Source of the DNA: Eulemur rufifrons
Lineage: Eukaryota > Chordata > Mammalia > Primates > Lemuridae
Length of the DNA: 64,000 bases
Direction of reading: 5' to 3'
NCBI RefSeq assembly: GCF_041146395.1
Contig: NC_090985.1
Location: 533,501 to 597,500, forward strand
Part shown: positions 1-13,398 of the stretch, one piece after another
Numbering within the stretch: the stretch's first letter is position 1
How the letters are laid out: each line of letters opens with the position of its first letter
The notes under the pieces: generated by a model
Seen by the model: only the letters and a program-made list of their open reading frames with translations
The model's database searches: none
What the model was told of the DNA's origin: nothing
Program-made: the position numbers and the translations under genes

Positions 1-474
1 CATTCAGTGACTGCCCAGCGAGTATGACAGGTGTCAGGAATCCAGAAGGGCTGTGACTCCCCTGTCCCTACAGGAGGGGATTTCAGGCAGTCCCTGTAAT
101 TTCAGGTCTTTTACTTCCTGCCGTGGGCGGGATCTGAGGCTGCTGCCGCAGCAGGGCGAGCTCTTAACGTAAAGAGCCGTGACGTAAACGTTTTAGGTCC
201 TGCAGGCCCAGCCGGCCCTGTCGTTGCTCTGCAGTAGCAGTAGCGAAACCGTCGGAGTTAGCATAGCTGGGTTCTAGTTTCTATACATGGACTCTGAAGT
301 TTGAATTTCGTGTCCTTCTCACATCTCACAAAATATTTTTCTTTTGATTTTTTTCAAGCCTTTAAAAGTGTGAGAACCGTTCTTGGCTTGTAGGCTGTAC
401 GGAACTAGGCGGTGGGCTGCACGTGACCCCCGCACTGTGGCTCACTGACTCCTGTGTTTTAGGAAGGACTCAGG

Positions 475-945
475 AACTTCACTCATTCACTCACTGTGTG
501 TGCCGAGGCACCGAGCTTGCAGACTGGGCGAGACAAACACCATTCCTGTCCTCGTGGAGCTTTCCGTGCCGTGGGGAGACACAGACCAGCGCCGGGAGGT
601 GTGGCAGGGCGGAGATGCCACCGTACATGACGGGATTTGGATCCAGTTGGGGGAGGGGAGAGACTTCCCTGAGGAAGTGACATCCGAGCCAAGAGACCTG
701 ATGGAGGAGGGGGTGTTACGTGGGGGGTGCAGAGAGGGAGGGAGAGGAAATGGACGGCAGGTTGATGTGGGACTCGGGGGGCGCCAGGTAGCGGCTGGGG
801 GCTCGGGGGGCGCCAGGTAGCGGCTGGGGGCGGAGGGGGCCTGGACTTCGGAAGGGACAGGCCTTAGGGTCAGGGCAGGATTTTGATCTCTGTCTTAAGA
901 GCTGTAGAGTCAGTGAAGAGTTGTAAGCAGGGTTTGAGTAATAGT
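475..945 (+). repeat. L2-like LINE fragment
   Basis: Sequence such as cattcctgtcctcgtggagc, followed by a gggagacacagaccag stretch and later ttgtaagcagggtttgag, follows the order of the L2 3' region as I know it, heavily mutated. A 29-bp tandem duplication at 773-830 lies inside it. Confidence 0.55.
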
Positions 946-965
946 TGTTTTTTTTTCATCCCAAA

Positions 966-1340
966 CTGATTTTCTTAGTCTGTCTGGGCTGCTGGAACAA
1001 AATACCATAGACTGGGTAGATTGTAAACAACAGAAATTTATTTCTTACAGTTCTGGAGGCCGGGAAGTCCAAGCTCAGGGTGCCAGCAGGTTCTATGTCT
1101 GGTGAGGTCTCACTCTCTGCTTTAGAGACGGTGCCGTCCAGCTGTGCCCTCCCCTGGGAGAAGGGAGCACACAGGCCTCGTCTGCCTTCTGTAACAACAC
1201 TGATGTCATTTCTGAGGGCTCTGCCCTCGTGACTTAGTCCCCTCCCAGAAGGCTTTACCTCTTGATACTGTCCCATTGGGGATTAGGTTTCAACGTACGA
1301 ATTTTCGCAGGACACACACATTCGGACTACAGCGCTGATG
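966..1340 (-). mobile_element. MaLR LTR (MLT1/MST-type), antisense
   Basis: Starts ttagtctgtctgggctgctg, followed by the hallmark caacagaaatttatttctta and agttctggaggccgggaagt, and ends near aatttt..ggacacacac. This is the reverse complement of a MaLR long terminal repeat. It is a solo LTR with no coding capacity. Confidence 0.8.
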
Positions 1341-1624
1341 GTTTGGTCTTGCATAGTATTTTCATTTAACTATGTGGGAGGATCGTCTTGTCTGCGTATA
1401 AAGAGTTGAAGCATTTATATGTTGCGTACCTGCAAACAGGTCTAAAATGAGATGAGTGCAAAGTTGAAGATACCTCAGCCAATTGCTTCTGGAGCACCAC
1501 TGTTTCTGAGTGGGCCGTGCTTTGGTCTTTGAAGCTGGCTCTGGGGGTTGTGTGTGGCTGGGGCCTGCCTCACCCTGGTGGACTTCCTTTCCTGAAGTGT
1601 TCCTGATGGCTCCCTTAGTTTATT

Positions 1625-1904
1625 TGAGACCAAGTCTTGCTCTGTCATCTGTTCTAGAGTGCCCTGGCGTCTGCCTAGCTCACAGCAACCTCAAGTTCCT
1701 GGACTCAAGCCATCCTCCTGCCTCAGCCTCCTGAGTAGTTGGGACTACAGGCAAACTCCACCATGCCCGGCTAATTTTTCTATTTGTTTGTAGAAACGGG
1801 GTCTCATTCTTGCTCTGGCTGGTCTGGAACTCCTGACCTCAAGACCTCCCGCCTCTGCCTCCCAGAGTGCTGGGATTACAGGCAAGAGCCACCGCGCCCG
1901 GCCT
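1625..1904 (-). mobile_element. Alu SINE, antisense
   Basis: Reads as a reverse-complement dimeric Alu from gagaccaagtcttgctctgt to gagccaccgcgcccggcc, with both monomers. It is moderately diverged and has no clear target-site duplication. Confidence 0.9.
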
Positions 1905-2564
1905 TACCTTACGGCTGCCTTAACCTTGCTGACTTACCTCGGTTGCACTCGCTTTGCTCCTGTGAGCACTGACGGTTTCCTTCCCCTGTGGGGGTGACTG
2001 CTGTATTTCCGGAGGAATGGAGGGAGGGGTCAGATGCACCAACTCGCCTTTCCCCGTGGGCCCCTGGGCTGCGGACTGCCCACCTCCAGTCAGAGCAGAA
2101 CAGAAACAGGGACCTTTTCCCCCTCAAAGAAGGAAAAGAACTCTGATATTATAGGAGTGACTCAGATTGGGGGAGGGGGAGGAGTTTTGATTAGGAAATG
2201 TTGGTTGTGATAGTAGAGAGAATTTATGCGGTGGGGACATTCCGAGTGGGTGTTGCCTAGACCCTATCGGGGCAGTCCTCCGCCGGGTTTTGTTTGCCGT
2301 CACCGAGTGAACGCACCATGGAAATGGTGAACTGGAGAACAGTGGTGCTTCCGGCTAGTGTCTGTCAGATCCTCTACCTGGAGCGGTGAGCACCCCGCCC
2401 TTGTATGTGTGAGGCCTTCCAGGGGCGAGAAGCCGAGAGGGCCCCTGGGGGCTGCAGTTTCTGTGATCATCCGATAAGCAGTGACCCACCAGGCAGCACG
2501 GGAAGCCCCGAGCCCGCAGGAGGTTCAAGGTGGTTTTGTTTCCTGCTCTCGTCTTTGAGCGTCT

Positions 2565-2860
2565 GATGTGTTCAGCTAGAGCAGAAACTCCGTAAGGGCA
2601 GAGATTTTTCTCTGAATAAGTTTGCCACCGTAGTTGTAGTGCTCAGAGGAATGCCAGGCGGCTGTTAGATGCTCAGCGTGTACTTGTTGGTTACAGGAAC
2701 GCTCCAAGCCTCTCCCCTCCTGCTGTGTGTGTGGGGGGAGGATGATGCTCTTATTTCACGGTCGAAGGGAGATCCGCAGCGTCCCTGTATTTAGCAAATA
2801 TTTTTGAGCTTCCGCCATATTCAAGCACCGTGACTCTTGCTGCAGATGGAGCAGGGACAA
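2565..2860 (+). repeat. L2/MIR-like fragments
   Basis: Two pieces resemble ancient LINE2/MIR sequence: gagcagaaactccgtaaggg with a following cttgttgg end (to about 2695), and tttagcaaatatttttgagc with ctgcagatggagcaggg (about 2785-2860). Both are strongly diverged. Confidence 0.45.
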
Positions 2861-3839
2861 TTTTCCATTTTTTTGAGAAACTAGAGCATTAAGACTTTAA
2901 AAATAGCTTAGCACCTGATATAATCAAAGAATTGCAAGAATTTTGAAAAACAAATGTTGAAGGGAGACCGCATTTGTCTGTAGTATTCAGCATTGGAAGG
3001 TAAATATCCAATGTCTGCAAATTTTTTGATTCTGAGAGAGGTCTGGCCCCTGTCCATAGTAAATGAAGAGCAGGGAACGTCTGTATATAAAATACTAATT
3101 TGGGTGTGGCCCAGGGCCAGAAATCTGTGGTTTGCGTAATAATTTCTATAGGCATAATGGAGCTGGGGAGATCTCTGTGACTGATTATCAAGAAAACCCG
3201 CCCTGGAAGAGAGGGGGTGGGGGAGCTGGTAAAGTCTGGGTAATTGTGTAGCTGCTCAGACTTAGTTCCTCTGGGGTCAGCAGGATGTGTTCCCAGGAAG
3301 GGGGAAGCACTGTTAGTCAGTTTGAGCACTTGGCCATTTTCTTCCCTTTTGCAGAATGTGGGAGAACTGGAACCCGGTGTGAGAAGGGGACTAGGGAGCC
3401 GGGATCCTCTGGGCTCCTCTCTGCCCCTTTCCGGGGTGAGGGCCACTGAAGGAGCAGGCTGCCCCCGGCGAGGACTTGTCCGTACGCGTTTGGACGCCAG
3501 GCCTGGCGGGGACTAGAGGTGGGCAGGCCAGTGTTATCAGAGATGTTGATCTTACGTTATAGGAATTATTTCCGGGCAGCAAGCCCAGTGTTCATTTCCC
3601 TTCCCAGCTCTCTAGTGTTCAGGGGAGGCTGTGCTTGCAGGGAAGGTGGCCCAGCTTTCTAAACGAGCACAGCCAGCCATTTGCCTAACGGGCTTTGCTG
3701 TCCCTGCTGGCATCTGGCTGCCCCTGGCCCCAGGGAGCCCGTCCTGGGTGTGATGATTAGGGCTCTGTGGGTAGTTGGCTCTGTGAGCTGGACGATGTCA
3801 TTGGGTGTGTTTGCCCCGAGGGTCGTTATCCCCAAGTCA

Positions 3840-3935
3840 GGATTGGAGAGGCCCTCAGAGGTCTGCCTGTCCTGCCCCTGAGTGGCACAGTGAGGAAACT
3901 GAGTCGCACAGCTCGTTAGGGCAACCCTGATACTA
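3840..3935 (-). repeat. MIR SINE fragment
   Basis: The gtgaggaaactgagtcgcac core followed by agctcgttagg is the antisense MIR core, diverged. Confidence 0.5.
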
Positions 3936-6545
3936 AACCTCTCCAGACACATGAACGACGTTGTACTGTCTTTGAGCCCAGAAGTTTCATGATGCTGCTT
4001 CATGCACCCAACGTAATCGGTTAGCGGGAAATTAGGCATCTTCTCTTTTTAAGGGTTGCATACAAATGCTCAAATCGTACACCAACTGTTTTATGTTGGG
4101 CCCAGATTCAAGACGTTTAGTCTCACGAGGCTGGGAATTAACAGCGTAGGCTACAGACTCCAGCGGGGTTGACTTGGCGGCAAGCGTCACCGATGACCCC
4201 TGGTGCATCCGTCTTCAGGACGCGTCTCTGGGAAGGTGGCTTTGGTTCTCTCTTTGGTCCACTGGGGAAGCTGGGTCCCTGGCAGTTGGCTGCATTTGCT
4301 CTTCTGCTCTGTGAGCCGTGTCCTCTGGCCTCGGCAGGAACCAGTGTTTAGGCTTCCCGGTTTACACGGCTGTCTCGCACGTACTGTCCCAGAGCCGACG
4401 CACTGTGAGGACTTTGTTCATCTCTGCCTTTCAGAGGGAGGCGTCTCCCTGAGCCCTGGGGCTCTCAGCTCCAGTGCGGGAAAGACACCCCTGGACCCCG
4501 TGAGAATGCAGACTGGGGGTTCCCGCCCCGGCGAGTCTGCCTGGGTAGCAGGCCGGGTGGGCCTCAGGGAGCCACACGTGTGTCCAGCGTGCAGCCCTAG
4601 ATGGCAGATCTCGGGCCTCTCTGAGACACAGGGCTCCCCCAGGTCCGAATCCTGCTTGGCGGCGAGGCGCAGACCGGCCCCGCTTGCTGGCGGGTTTCTG
4701 GGCACCAGAAACCGCTCTGTGGGTGGAGAGCACTGGAGTGTGAGCCGTTCCCCCTGGTTCGGCCCTCTGTGGTTCACAGCTGTGCATCTTCTTTGCATGT
4801 TGCGCCTCTCTGCTCCAGAACAACGGTTTTTGGCCCAATTCTCCGCAGGCTCTGTGGTTTCTGTCCCCTGTGCCGATCTCAGTGGCTGGCGGACGCCGCG
4901 TGCTAGGGTTCGTCCGTGGGCCTGCAGGGCGCGTTCCGGAGGGCAGCTGTGCGCTTGGCGTCTTCAGGTGCTTCTGAGACGTGGGTTTCACTGATTGCCA
5001 CCGCCACAGAGCTGGCAAGCGCTTTGAGGGCCCCCGGCTGTGCCCAGAGAGGGGTGGGCAGCAGAGTGATGTGGGGGACCCTCCGGTGCTCTCTGGAGAC
5101 ACCAACTCTGCCTGAAAGGACCGTCAGAATTCGACAGGGTTCCCAGACAGCCCTGCAACCCCACGGAAAGGCCAGGCAGGCTCCGTGCCAGGCTCCCTGC
5201 CCCCGGGGCTCTGACGGGGGGAGCCTGGGAATCTGCCCCTCCCACCCTCGGTCCCTAAAACTTCATGTGAAGTTAGTCACCCGTGTCCCAGTTTTAGTTA
5301 GGAAGCCACCAAACCGGAATGGCGCGGTGCGGCGTGGTGTGCGGAGCCGTCGTGGGCAGGGGGAGCAGAGCTGCCTGGGAGGCCGTGGCCCTGCGTGTTT
5401 CGTGTGTCCTGAGCTCTCCCGTGTTGTGCAACGCGGAGCTGGTGGGGCCGCAGGAATGCAGGCCTGCGGTCACTCGCCGGCCACGTGCTCCCTTCTCGCT
5501 GAAACAGAAAGCGTTTTGACACTTCCTGGGGGAAGAGCCGGCTCCGGGAGTGGCCTTGTCCTTGGCCCCTGTCCTGACGAGGTCTGTGGCCCCCGGTGGC
5601 CGCCTGCGCTGCGAGGGGCCCCCAGCACGGTTGTCTGCATGGCCCCTTTCCCTGTGAACACACGGCGGCCTTTCCGTGTTCGTGTGCGGACTCCTCCCCG
5701 GGTCAGTGGCTCCCAGCTGCCAGTCTCTGCTGAATGGACGGCAGCGTAGGAAAGTATTAGCTGAAGGTGGGTTTCGGACACGAATTTTCTCTCCAGGCGT
5801 CCGCGCTTTAGAAGCGGGTGTTTGACTGTCTGCTGCCTGCCCGGCGGGTGAGGACCCCGCACCCCCGGGGGACCGACCCTCCACTCGCACCGGGGGGAGG
5901 TTGACGGCGGCCTCCAGTGTTCGCTCAGCCTCTGGAACGGAGTTCGAGTGGAATTATTTTAATGAGATACCTGATTATTTTGATGAGATATATGAAAATG
6001 CTGATTTTAAGAGCAATTTCAGAAGGTACCAAGTGAGAATTTACTGTGTTCACTAGAGGAACGGACGTTGTGAAGCTGCATTCCGTTTTCGAAGGAGCCA
6101 AGCGGTCCTGTATGTGCCTTCTTAGTCTCTGTTAACTGGGCTGAAACAGAAGATTTCAAAACCTTCCCAGGGAAAAAATACATTTTTTTTTTTTTTCCAT
6201 TGGTGCTGGGCCAGATCCCTTGAGCTTGTTTCCAGGCGCATGATTTTGAAACACTCCGGAGAAGATTTGGAACCTAAAGCTATTTATCAGATCCGGGGCT
6301 GTAGTCTGTTTTCTGTCTGAATTTCGTTTTGTGTTATCAGGCTGCTCACAATAGTCCGGTGCTTTCTGTTGCTTACGGAAGAAATTACCTTAGACGTTTC
6401 TTATAAATCCAGGTACCCTTCCTTAAGCTTAAGAAACAAAAGAAATTCCTTCATTCTGAGCAGCCATTGCATCCTTTTAAGAAATACGAGTGCGTGAAAC
6501 TCTCCGCAGCCTTAGCTGTTCTCCGTGAGGTGTGCAGACTCAACC

Positions 6546-6580
6546 CGTGTGTGTGTGTGTATGTGTGTGTGTGTGTGTGT
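6546..6580 (+). repeat. (GT)n microsatellite
   Basis: A GT dinucleotide run with a single A interruption at about 6561. Confidence 0.95.
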
Positions 6581-7400
6581 GCTCTGTTTTCTGTGGCTCC
6601 TGCGTGACCATTGGTTATTCGTTCTGGCTTGCAACCATGCTGGGACCTGGCCCTGTGGGGAGGAACCCGGCGCTGGCCCCCTAAGTGGGTGACGGAGGTG
6701 GCGCGTCGCCGTGTCCAGCATGCGGGACGGACGAGTGATTGGTTCTGTGAGGGACGTCGGGAGGACGTTTGAACTGGGTCTCCAGCGAGGAGGCGTCTGT
6801 GAGTGCAGTGGGGGCGGGGCCTGCGGAGGCAGCGCTGGCGTGGGTGGCCGTGCGGGAGAACGGTCACACTCCCGCAGAGTTTCGGGCAGTGTGGGCCACG
6901 TCACCGTGCCAGATTGCGTGGCACTTGGAAGCCCTCAGAGAGCTGTGAGCATGTGACACAGATGACTTGTTGGCGAGGTGTCAGGGCGGGCTTGGAGAGG
7001 GGCTGGGGACAGCAGGACTAGCTGGGCTGTGGCGGAGGCCGGGGGGAGCATCGGCGGTCGGGGAGCCAGAGTGGCAGGAGCCTCAGGAAGGGCAGACCCG
7101 GAGACCGTGTCAGGCTGGAGAGCTGGCCCTCTCCTCTCCGTGTTCGTGCGCGTGTGGTCTCGCTGCTGCTCACGGCGGTCTAGTTTTAAGAAATGTCCTC
7201 ACAGCAGAGCTGGCTAGAGCATCGTGGGAAGCGCCTTGCAGACTGGCGGTCGTGCTCTCGGCAGGGACCCTGTGCCACGTCCCCAGATCTGACGCCTGGT
7301 GCACCCTCTGCTCTGATGGGGGCCTGGCCTCTGGGGTGGGAGTCGTCTTTGCCCCTGAGGCCAGTACAGGCTTTTCTTTTCTTTTCTTTTTTTCTCTTTT

Positions 7401-7664
7401 TCTGAGACAGGGTCTCGCTCTGTCTCCTGACATGGAGTGCAGTGTTACATGATAGCTCATCGCAACCTCGCACTCCTGGGCTAGCGATCCTCCTGCCTCG
7501 GGAGGACAGGTGAGCACCACCACGCCCAGCTGATTTCTCTATTTTTTGTAGAGACGGGGTCTCGCTCTTGCTCAGGCTGGTCTCCAACTCCTGGCCTCAA
7601 GCGGTCCTCCCGCCTCAGCCTCCCAAAGTGCTGGGATGACAGCCTGAGCCACCGCGCCCGCCCA
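7401..7664 (-). mobile_element. Alu SINE, antisense
   Basis: A reverse-complement Alu from tttctgagacagggtctcgc to gagccaccgcgcccgccc. The 5' pyrimidine tract ttttcttttctttttttctc is the reversed A-rich tail. Confidence 0.9.
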
Positions 7665-7879
7665 GTACGGGGTTTTCAGTTGAACTTTGCTGTTGGTTGA
7701 GGTCATCAGCGTTTCAGTATTTGAGCACGAGCACAGAGGAACTTCCGATTCCTGCCCAACTGCTGAGAGGTGGGTTTCGTCGTGGATGTGCACGCCCTTC
7801 CTTCCCGTCGATAGCAGGCAGCACAGACCCAGGCTTGAGTGTTGACCGTGCCCAGCGGCTGTGACATCCTGGGTGATGG

Positions 7880-8045
7880 GGGTGACACCGAGGGTTGGTG
7901 ATGAGCACGGGCTGCGTGCTGAGTTTCACACGCGTCAGCCCGTCTGGTCTCGTGACGGCACCGAGAGACAGGTTCCTATTGTTACCATGTCAGGTTTTCC
8001 AGCCAGCGGTCTGAGGCCTGGGCAGGCCGAGTGCTCGCCCGACAC
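7880..8045 (-). repeat. Possible MIR/L2 remnant
   Basis: Weak resemblance to the antisense MIR core (gttaccatgtcaggttttcc, ggtctgaggcctgggcaggc). The order is plausible but divergence is high. Confidence 0.3.
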
Positions 8046-8204
8046 CTCGAGCAGTGGGGGCTGGGATCTGCGCCCAGGCAGCTGGGCCCCGGGTCCCTGG
8101 CGAGTGGGTGCCGGGAGGCTGGTGTGAGGGTGACAGTCTGTGCACAGTGAAGCCCCGAGTCTCGCACCTGTTGTTTAAGTGACGTCTGACATTAATCACC
8201 TGCA

Positions 8205-8460
8205 ATATGCGTTATAGAAGAGCCTATAATTTTACTACAGATTTAAAAAGAAAATACTTATATATATTTATGGATAGAAAAAGTGTTTGGAAGAAGTGCA
8301 CCAGAGTGTTGATAGAGGTCATTTCTGGTGATACGGTTGTGTTCATTTTATTTTCTGCTTTGTTTTTCTGTGTTTTCCAAATTCTCCCAGCAAATGTGCA
8401 TTGTTGTTATTTGAAATAAAAGTCTAAAATATGACTTTCTGAAAAAATAAAGGTGCAGGG
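8205..8460 (+). mobile_element. L1 3'-end fragment
   Basis: The ggtcatttctggtgatacgg segment, then ttttctgtgttttccaaatt and gaaataaaag, matches the 3' UTR of mammalian L1M elements in order. The AATAAA here belongs to the repeat. Confidence 0.65.
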
Positions 8461-9050
8461 AAGAGGAGCTCACCAGGCAACAGGCCCCCCTCAGCGCCGG
8501 CCGGGTGTGGACCCCGAGCTGCGGCGGGTGAGACTCCACACCGCGCCCGGCACTCGGAAGGGGTCCTCTCTCTCAGCTTGTCGTCGCTTTTAATTTTATT
8601 TATGGTATTTTTAGATGCGCAGACATTTTCCTTGCTTGCTTTCTCTGTGGGTTTAGAAAGGGCTTTACCCCCCAAGAGAGCAGAGGTGTGAGGACAGCGA
8701 TTTCGTGTGTCCTGACATCCAAGTCAGTGGCTCCCTGGTTACCGGTGGGAGAAGCAGCTCGGGGCTCCCGTGGGAGCGTCTGTCTTTCTGGTTTTCAGTT
8801 CTGGGCTCCGTCTTGCGAGAGCTGTTTGTTTTCCTTGTCCGCGGCGTGGGGCACACGCCGTTTGTTCTCTGAGTGGGGTCTGGTGGCCGCTGATTGTACG
8901 TCAGTTTCAGCCGTTCAGAGGTTTCTGCTAGAACTTTCCCCGGGAACTTCTGCTGTTCACACTGCTCAACTTTCAGTTGGGCCGCCCCCCCCCCACCTTT
9001 AAGATTTGGTGGAAATCTGCACAATTTTTGTTATAAGAGTCAGAAAAGAT

Positions 9051-9397
<347 letters not shown>

Positions 9398-9419
9398 TTA
9401 ATTTTAATTGTGTAGGAAT

Positions 9420-9900
9420 TTTCTTCTAGTAATTTAATGGTTTTTATTAAAATCATTAATGTCTTAAATTCATTTAATGGTTTTTATTGAATTCACTAAT
9501 TGATTAAATCTTGTATCAAACGTGAATTTATTTTTTATTATGGTAGGTTTTTCACTTAGATCATCGTTCATAAATTTTTTTCAGATTTTTGACTCGTCCC
9601 AATGCTGTTATTTAAGAATTAATACTTTTCCACTGGTTTGACCTACAATGCTGAATAAATATTTTAATATGTGCTTGGCCCTATATTTTGTATTTTTGGC
9701 CATACCGTGCTGCTTGTGGCTTTATAACATTTTTAACTATTTGGTAAGGCAAGGCCCACACCCCTTATATTTTTTTAGAATTCTCAAAGATTAGACTTTA
9801 GACAAATTTTATGATCTCTTTGCTGTGCTTTGAGGAGCATTTGGAATTTTGACTGGATTCCGTAGACGTTTGTGTAACGCGTAAGGATTGCGAAGTCGCG
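9420..9900 (+). repeat. AT-rich L1-like remnant
   Basis: An AT-rich block with a near-duplicate tttaatggtttttatt at 9432 and 9474. Parts such as ttggccataccgtgctgctt followed by tatttggtaaggcaagg resemble an L1 3' region. The assignment is tentative. Confidence 0.4.
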
Positions 9901-10884
9901 CAGCTGCGCATTTGACGTTGCCTGTGACCGTGAACGCGCCTCTCGGTGCTCACGGCCGGCGTCGAGGGAGACGTCTGCCTGCTGGGAGGGTCTCCGGGGT
10001 GGGATCAAGCAGGACCCACCTGGTCTGTGTCCCGCCGCCCACGGCTGCACTCGGCCCAAGCCGGGCTCTTAGGGAACCTGTGTCGCCAGGAGCTTGATGG
10101 ACACCGTGTGTGCCTGGTTTCCCCCTTTTCTTCTTTTGGATCCCCAGGAAGGGGATTGTGGGTCGAAGGACACGAGCCTTACTGTGGCCTCTAAAATGTG
10201 CTAAATGTTGATTCTTTGCCGAAGGGTCAGAGAGCAGGAGCAGAACAGCTGAGACGAGAGCCCGGCTGGCGGCGAGGCCTGGCGCTGTGTGTGCCGCGGT
10301 CGCTGCTCCGGCCTGTCCCCAGGTGATGCCTCTCCTGCCCGCGTGGCCCTGGGGGCACCTGTGCGGACACCAGTTTGCTCGTGGCCAGACGACTCCGTCC
10401 CACGGTGGGGCTTGTCTGAGCACCAGGTCGGGGTCGGGGGTGGGGAGGGCGTCCCTGGGGCCCAAGAGCAGGGACAGGTGGCCAGGGCCGCGTCACACAG
10501 GGGTGGGCTTCTGGCTTCTGGGCCACTGGAGAGCGGGGGACAGAGGTTTCTGGGAGTAGCTGGGCCTCACGTGGTCCTTCCCAGCCAGCTGTTAACATCT
10601 GTGTCCCCAGCTCCAGCAGAACGTGGGTGGCCTGCTCTTACTCTGTGACGGCACCCCAGGCATGGCACCGAGAGCAGCAGGTGGCTGCTGTGTCAGGACT
10701 GTGCCCACCCAGTCCCCTGCCCCTGCCCCTCCCCCCCAGGCCCCCCGTGCAGGTGTGTGGGTCACAGCCAACGTCGCTTTCCCAGAGTTTGGCTTGGACT
10801 TTCACGTCGGGATCGGCACCTGCTGGAACTGGGATTTGGCCGTCGTGAGGCCTTGGCAACCGCGGAGCCTCAGGGGAGAATGAG

Positions 10885-11110
10885 TCCGGTGCTCGGGTGC
10901 TTGGCTGTGTGCGAGGCGCTGTGCTGGGCGTCTTGCGTCCTACGGAGACCCGCAGGGCTGGCCTTAGCGAGTGCCCCGTCCCTGTGGGAAGGTTGCCTGG
11001 GCCACAGGGTGCCGTGAGCCCCCCATTCAGAGCATGGAGATCTCATGGCAGGGAGACGTCCTCTGACGAGGGGCATTTGCACTGGGCCGTGAAGGGTGAG
11101 TAGGAGTTGG
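10885..11110 (+). repeat. L2-like LINE fragment
   Basis: tgtgcgaggcgctgtgctgg with later gggcatttgcactgggccgt and gaagggtgagtaggagttgg follows the L2 3' region order, diverged. Confidence 0.45.
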
Positions 11111-11789
11111 AGAAGCTGGTGTCACGGGAGACTCAGGCTGTGGCCCGGTGAGCCATCACACAGCAGACGCTGACACCGGCTTCCCGCCGGGCGCTTGCCT
11201 GGCAGCGGCTCTCAGCCCTCTGCCGAGCCGCGGAGCTTCCTCCTGGCGGATGGGAAAGCCCGTCTGGCCCTCCGGAACTTGGACCACCGTGTTTCCAGTG
11301 GTCGGTCTGAGGAGTGGGGGCAGAAGTGACCCCCTCCCCCGGCCAGAGGGTGCCTGGTGGGTGCCGTGGGGGGTGGTGAGCACCAGCGGGGACGGCTCAC
11401 CCGCTGAGCCGAGACGCCGTGGGGGGACTCCCGACGAGAGGCACAGCAGGTGCGGTCTGTGAGGGACATCGTCCAGGGTCCCGCTTGCCCGCTCTGGGAA
11501 GGGCCCTGAGGGCGTGGAAGCTGTGAGCTGTCAGCCCGACCGCGGGGCTTGGTCCTTCCGGAACGTTGGCCTCTCCTTGGGTCACACAGCAGCGCGTGGG
11601 GGGTTGGAGATGCGGAGGTACCTGTCGAGAGGAGAGAGGGTTTGTCCTGAGTCTCAGGGTGCTGTGGGGACGGTGTGGACCCCGCGCCCTCGGCCTGCGC
11701 TGGGATCCCAAGGCACCGTCCCCCCAGGCTGGGTGTCCCTAGCCGTGGCCCTCAGGGTGGAGTCTGGCTGCCGGCCTGGTGGCACCACA

Positions 11790-12005
11790 CTGTTCAGTAA
11801 AGATACAGTGTGACCACATGCACACTTCAAATGTTTCAAATGGCCGCATTAAACAGGTGAAAGTAAATTTAAAACTATATTTTATTAAGTCCAAGGTGGC
11901 TAAAAGATTTGTCACATGGCGCTGGCCACGTTTCACGGCTCAACAGCCACGTGTGGCTGGTGGCTGCCGTGTTGGACGGGCAAATCCAGACGGACTTTCC
12001 CAGGG
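11790..12005 (+). mobile_element. hAT-like DNA transposon remnant (MER-type)
   Basis: Contains tttaaaactatattttatta and the motif agccacgtgtggctggtggc followed by tgccgtgttggac, a pattern I know from non-autonomous hAT (Charlie-group) elements of mammals. The exact family is not assigned. Confidence 0.5.
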
Positions 12006-12814
12006 CCGGGCCGTGACGATGCGTGTTTGTGATCACACGTCTGAGCAGGACGGAACCAGGCCGGGCCCAGCTTAGCTCTCTGCTGAAAAGGTGCCGGATG
12101 GAATCGCAGAGGCTTTCTGGGTTCCTGCGGACTTTGCCGTCCTCACTGTTCCCCGAGTCCTGTCTTCCATGCTGTGTGTCCCGTCTGTGGGGTCCAGCTC
12201 CCCCAGGAAAGGCCTTCTGGGTTTTCTCTGCCCCCAAAGCACACGGCCCAGAGCCGCTGCAGGCAGCTCCCGCAGACTGAGTCGCTAATGGGGGGTTGAA
12301 GTCAAGATTTTTCTAGTGGTTTCTAGATTCTTTTTGAAATGAAGTGAACCCAGTTAATCAGTATCTTGAGGTAGTTTTTCCTGCTTTGGCGAGATCTCAG
12401 CAGCACGATAGCGTGTCAGACCTTGACGGCCTGGGCTCCCAACGTTCTCCTGCCCCAGGAATCCAGCGAGGTGACTGAGAGGTTACTGATTGGTCCCGGT
12501 GAGATTTCGTACCTGCAGGTCGAACGGGAAAAGGTTTTCTTGTGAAGAGCAGGTTTTCCATGGCGTCCACGTCACAGGAGGCAGGTCGGCGACTGACCTG
12601 ACCGCGGGCGTGTCCGGGTGTCCTGAGCAGCCCGTTGTCCCTGGGCGAGGACAGGGACGCGGCCGCACGTCCTGGCTGGGGACAGGCAGCAGGGCCGTGT
12701 CCCGGCCTGAGCGGAGGCTCCTGGGTGCTCGGCCCACCCTGTCCTGCTGTCCCCGGCGGGGGCCGAGGGTGGAGGCCGGAGCACACAGACGCCCCCCAGA
12801 CACGCTTCCCTCTG

Positions 12815-12925
12815 GGCCGGGCTGGCAGACGGGGTCTCAGTGCTGACGGCCTGTGTGACCCCGACAAGGCACTGCCTTCCTGGGCCCCCGTCTCGCCTCC
12901 TGCAAAGCGAGGGAGGACGGGGTGG
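12815..12925 (+). repeat. MIR SINE fragment
   Basis: The core-like series tgtgtgaccccgacaaggca, ctgccttcctgggcccc and tcctgcaaagcgagg matches a CpG-shifted MIR core (tgtgacc..caagtca..cct..tgagcc..tcatctgtaaaatgg). Confidence 0.5.
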
Positions 12926-13398
12926 GCTCTGGGTCTGCACGTGGCTGCACTTGCTCCTGGGGCCCCCCCTGCCCCCCGCACACGGCTGTGTCCTGGCTGC
13001 GCCCCGGGGCCACCGCGAGCCCTGCGTCCACCCTGCCACCACCTGCGGCCACACGCCGGGCACGAGTCACGGTTCCCTCGAGGGGGCTCCGGCCTCCGCG
13101 GGTCCCCTCCTCCCGCAAACCCTGCGCCTCCCTCCCCCTCGTTCGCATGACAGGGTCTGACCCTGTCACTGCCCTGCGAGTCCCCCGTCCCCTCCCACCT
13201 GCTCAGGAAGGCGCACGAGTCCCTCCGGGCCTGGTCCCTGCCGCCCCCAGCCCCCCGCGCCCGATTTCTGGCCTGCGGACTTTGGCAAACGCTCTCTGAG
13301 GTTTGTCGGGGAAGGTGGGTATTAAGCCAGGACCTCGAAGCTTCCGAGCCCGCAGGTGGCAGGTCCTGCGCTGTGAGCACCTTGCGCCTTGCCACACC

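Noticed and set aside
966..1340. LTR considered as part of a full endogenous retrovirus
   Set aside because: Only a solo, diverged MaLR LTR is present. No paired LTR or internal region is found nearby; the LTRs at 29018 and 35700 are also solo.
2318..2386. ATG in a good context (gcaccatgg) followed 68 bases later by a donor-like gagcg|gtgagc, resembling an alternative first exon
   Set aside because: Splicing from there to 15694 would enter in the wrong phase (2 bases left over, the exon needs 0). The peptide has no similarity I know, and no promoter or CpG island is evident. An untranslated use cannot be ruled out.
4203..5749. Two long forward frames (263 and 277 codons)
   Set aside because: GC-rich intron 1 sequence with equally long frames on the minus strand, no domain or splice-site pair, and composition typical of random GC-rich DNA.
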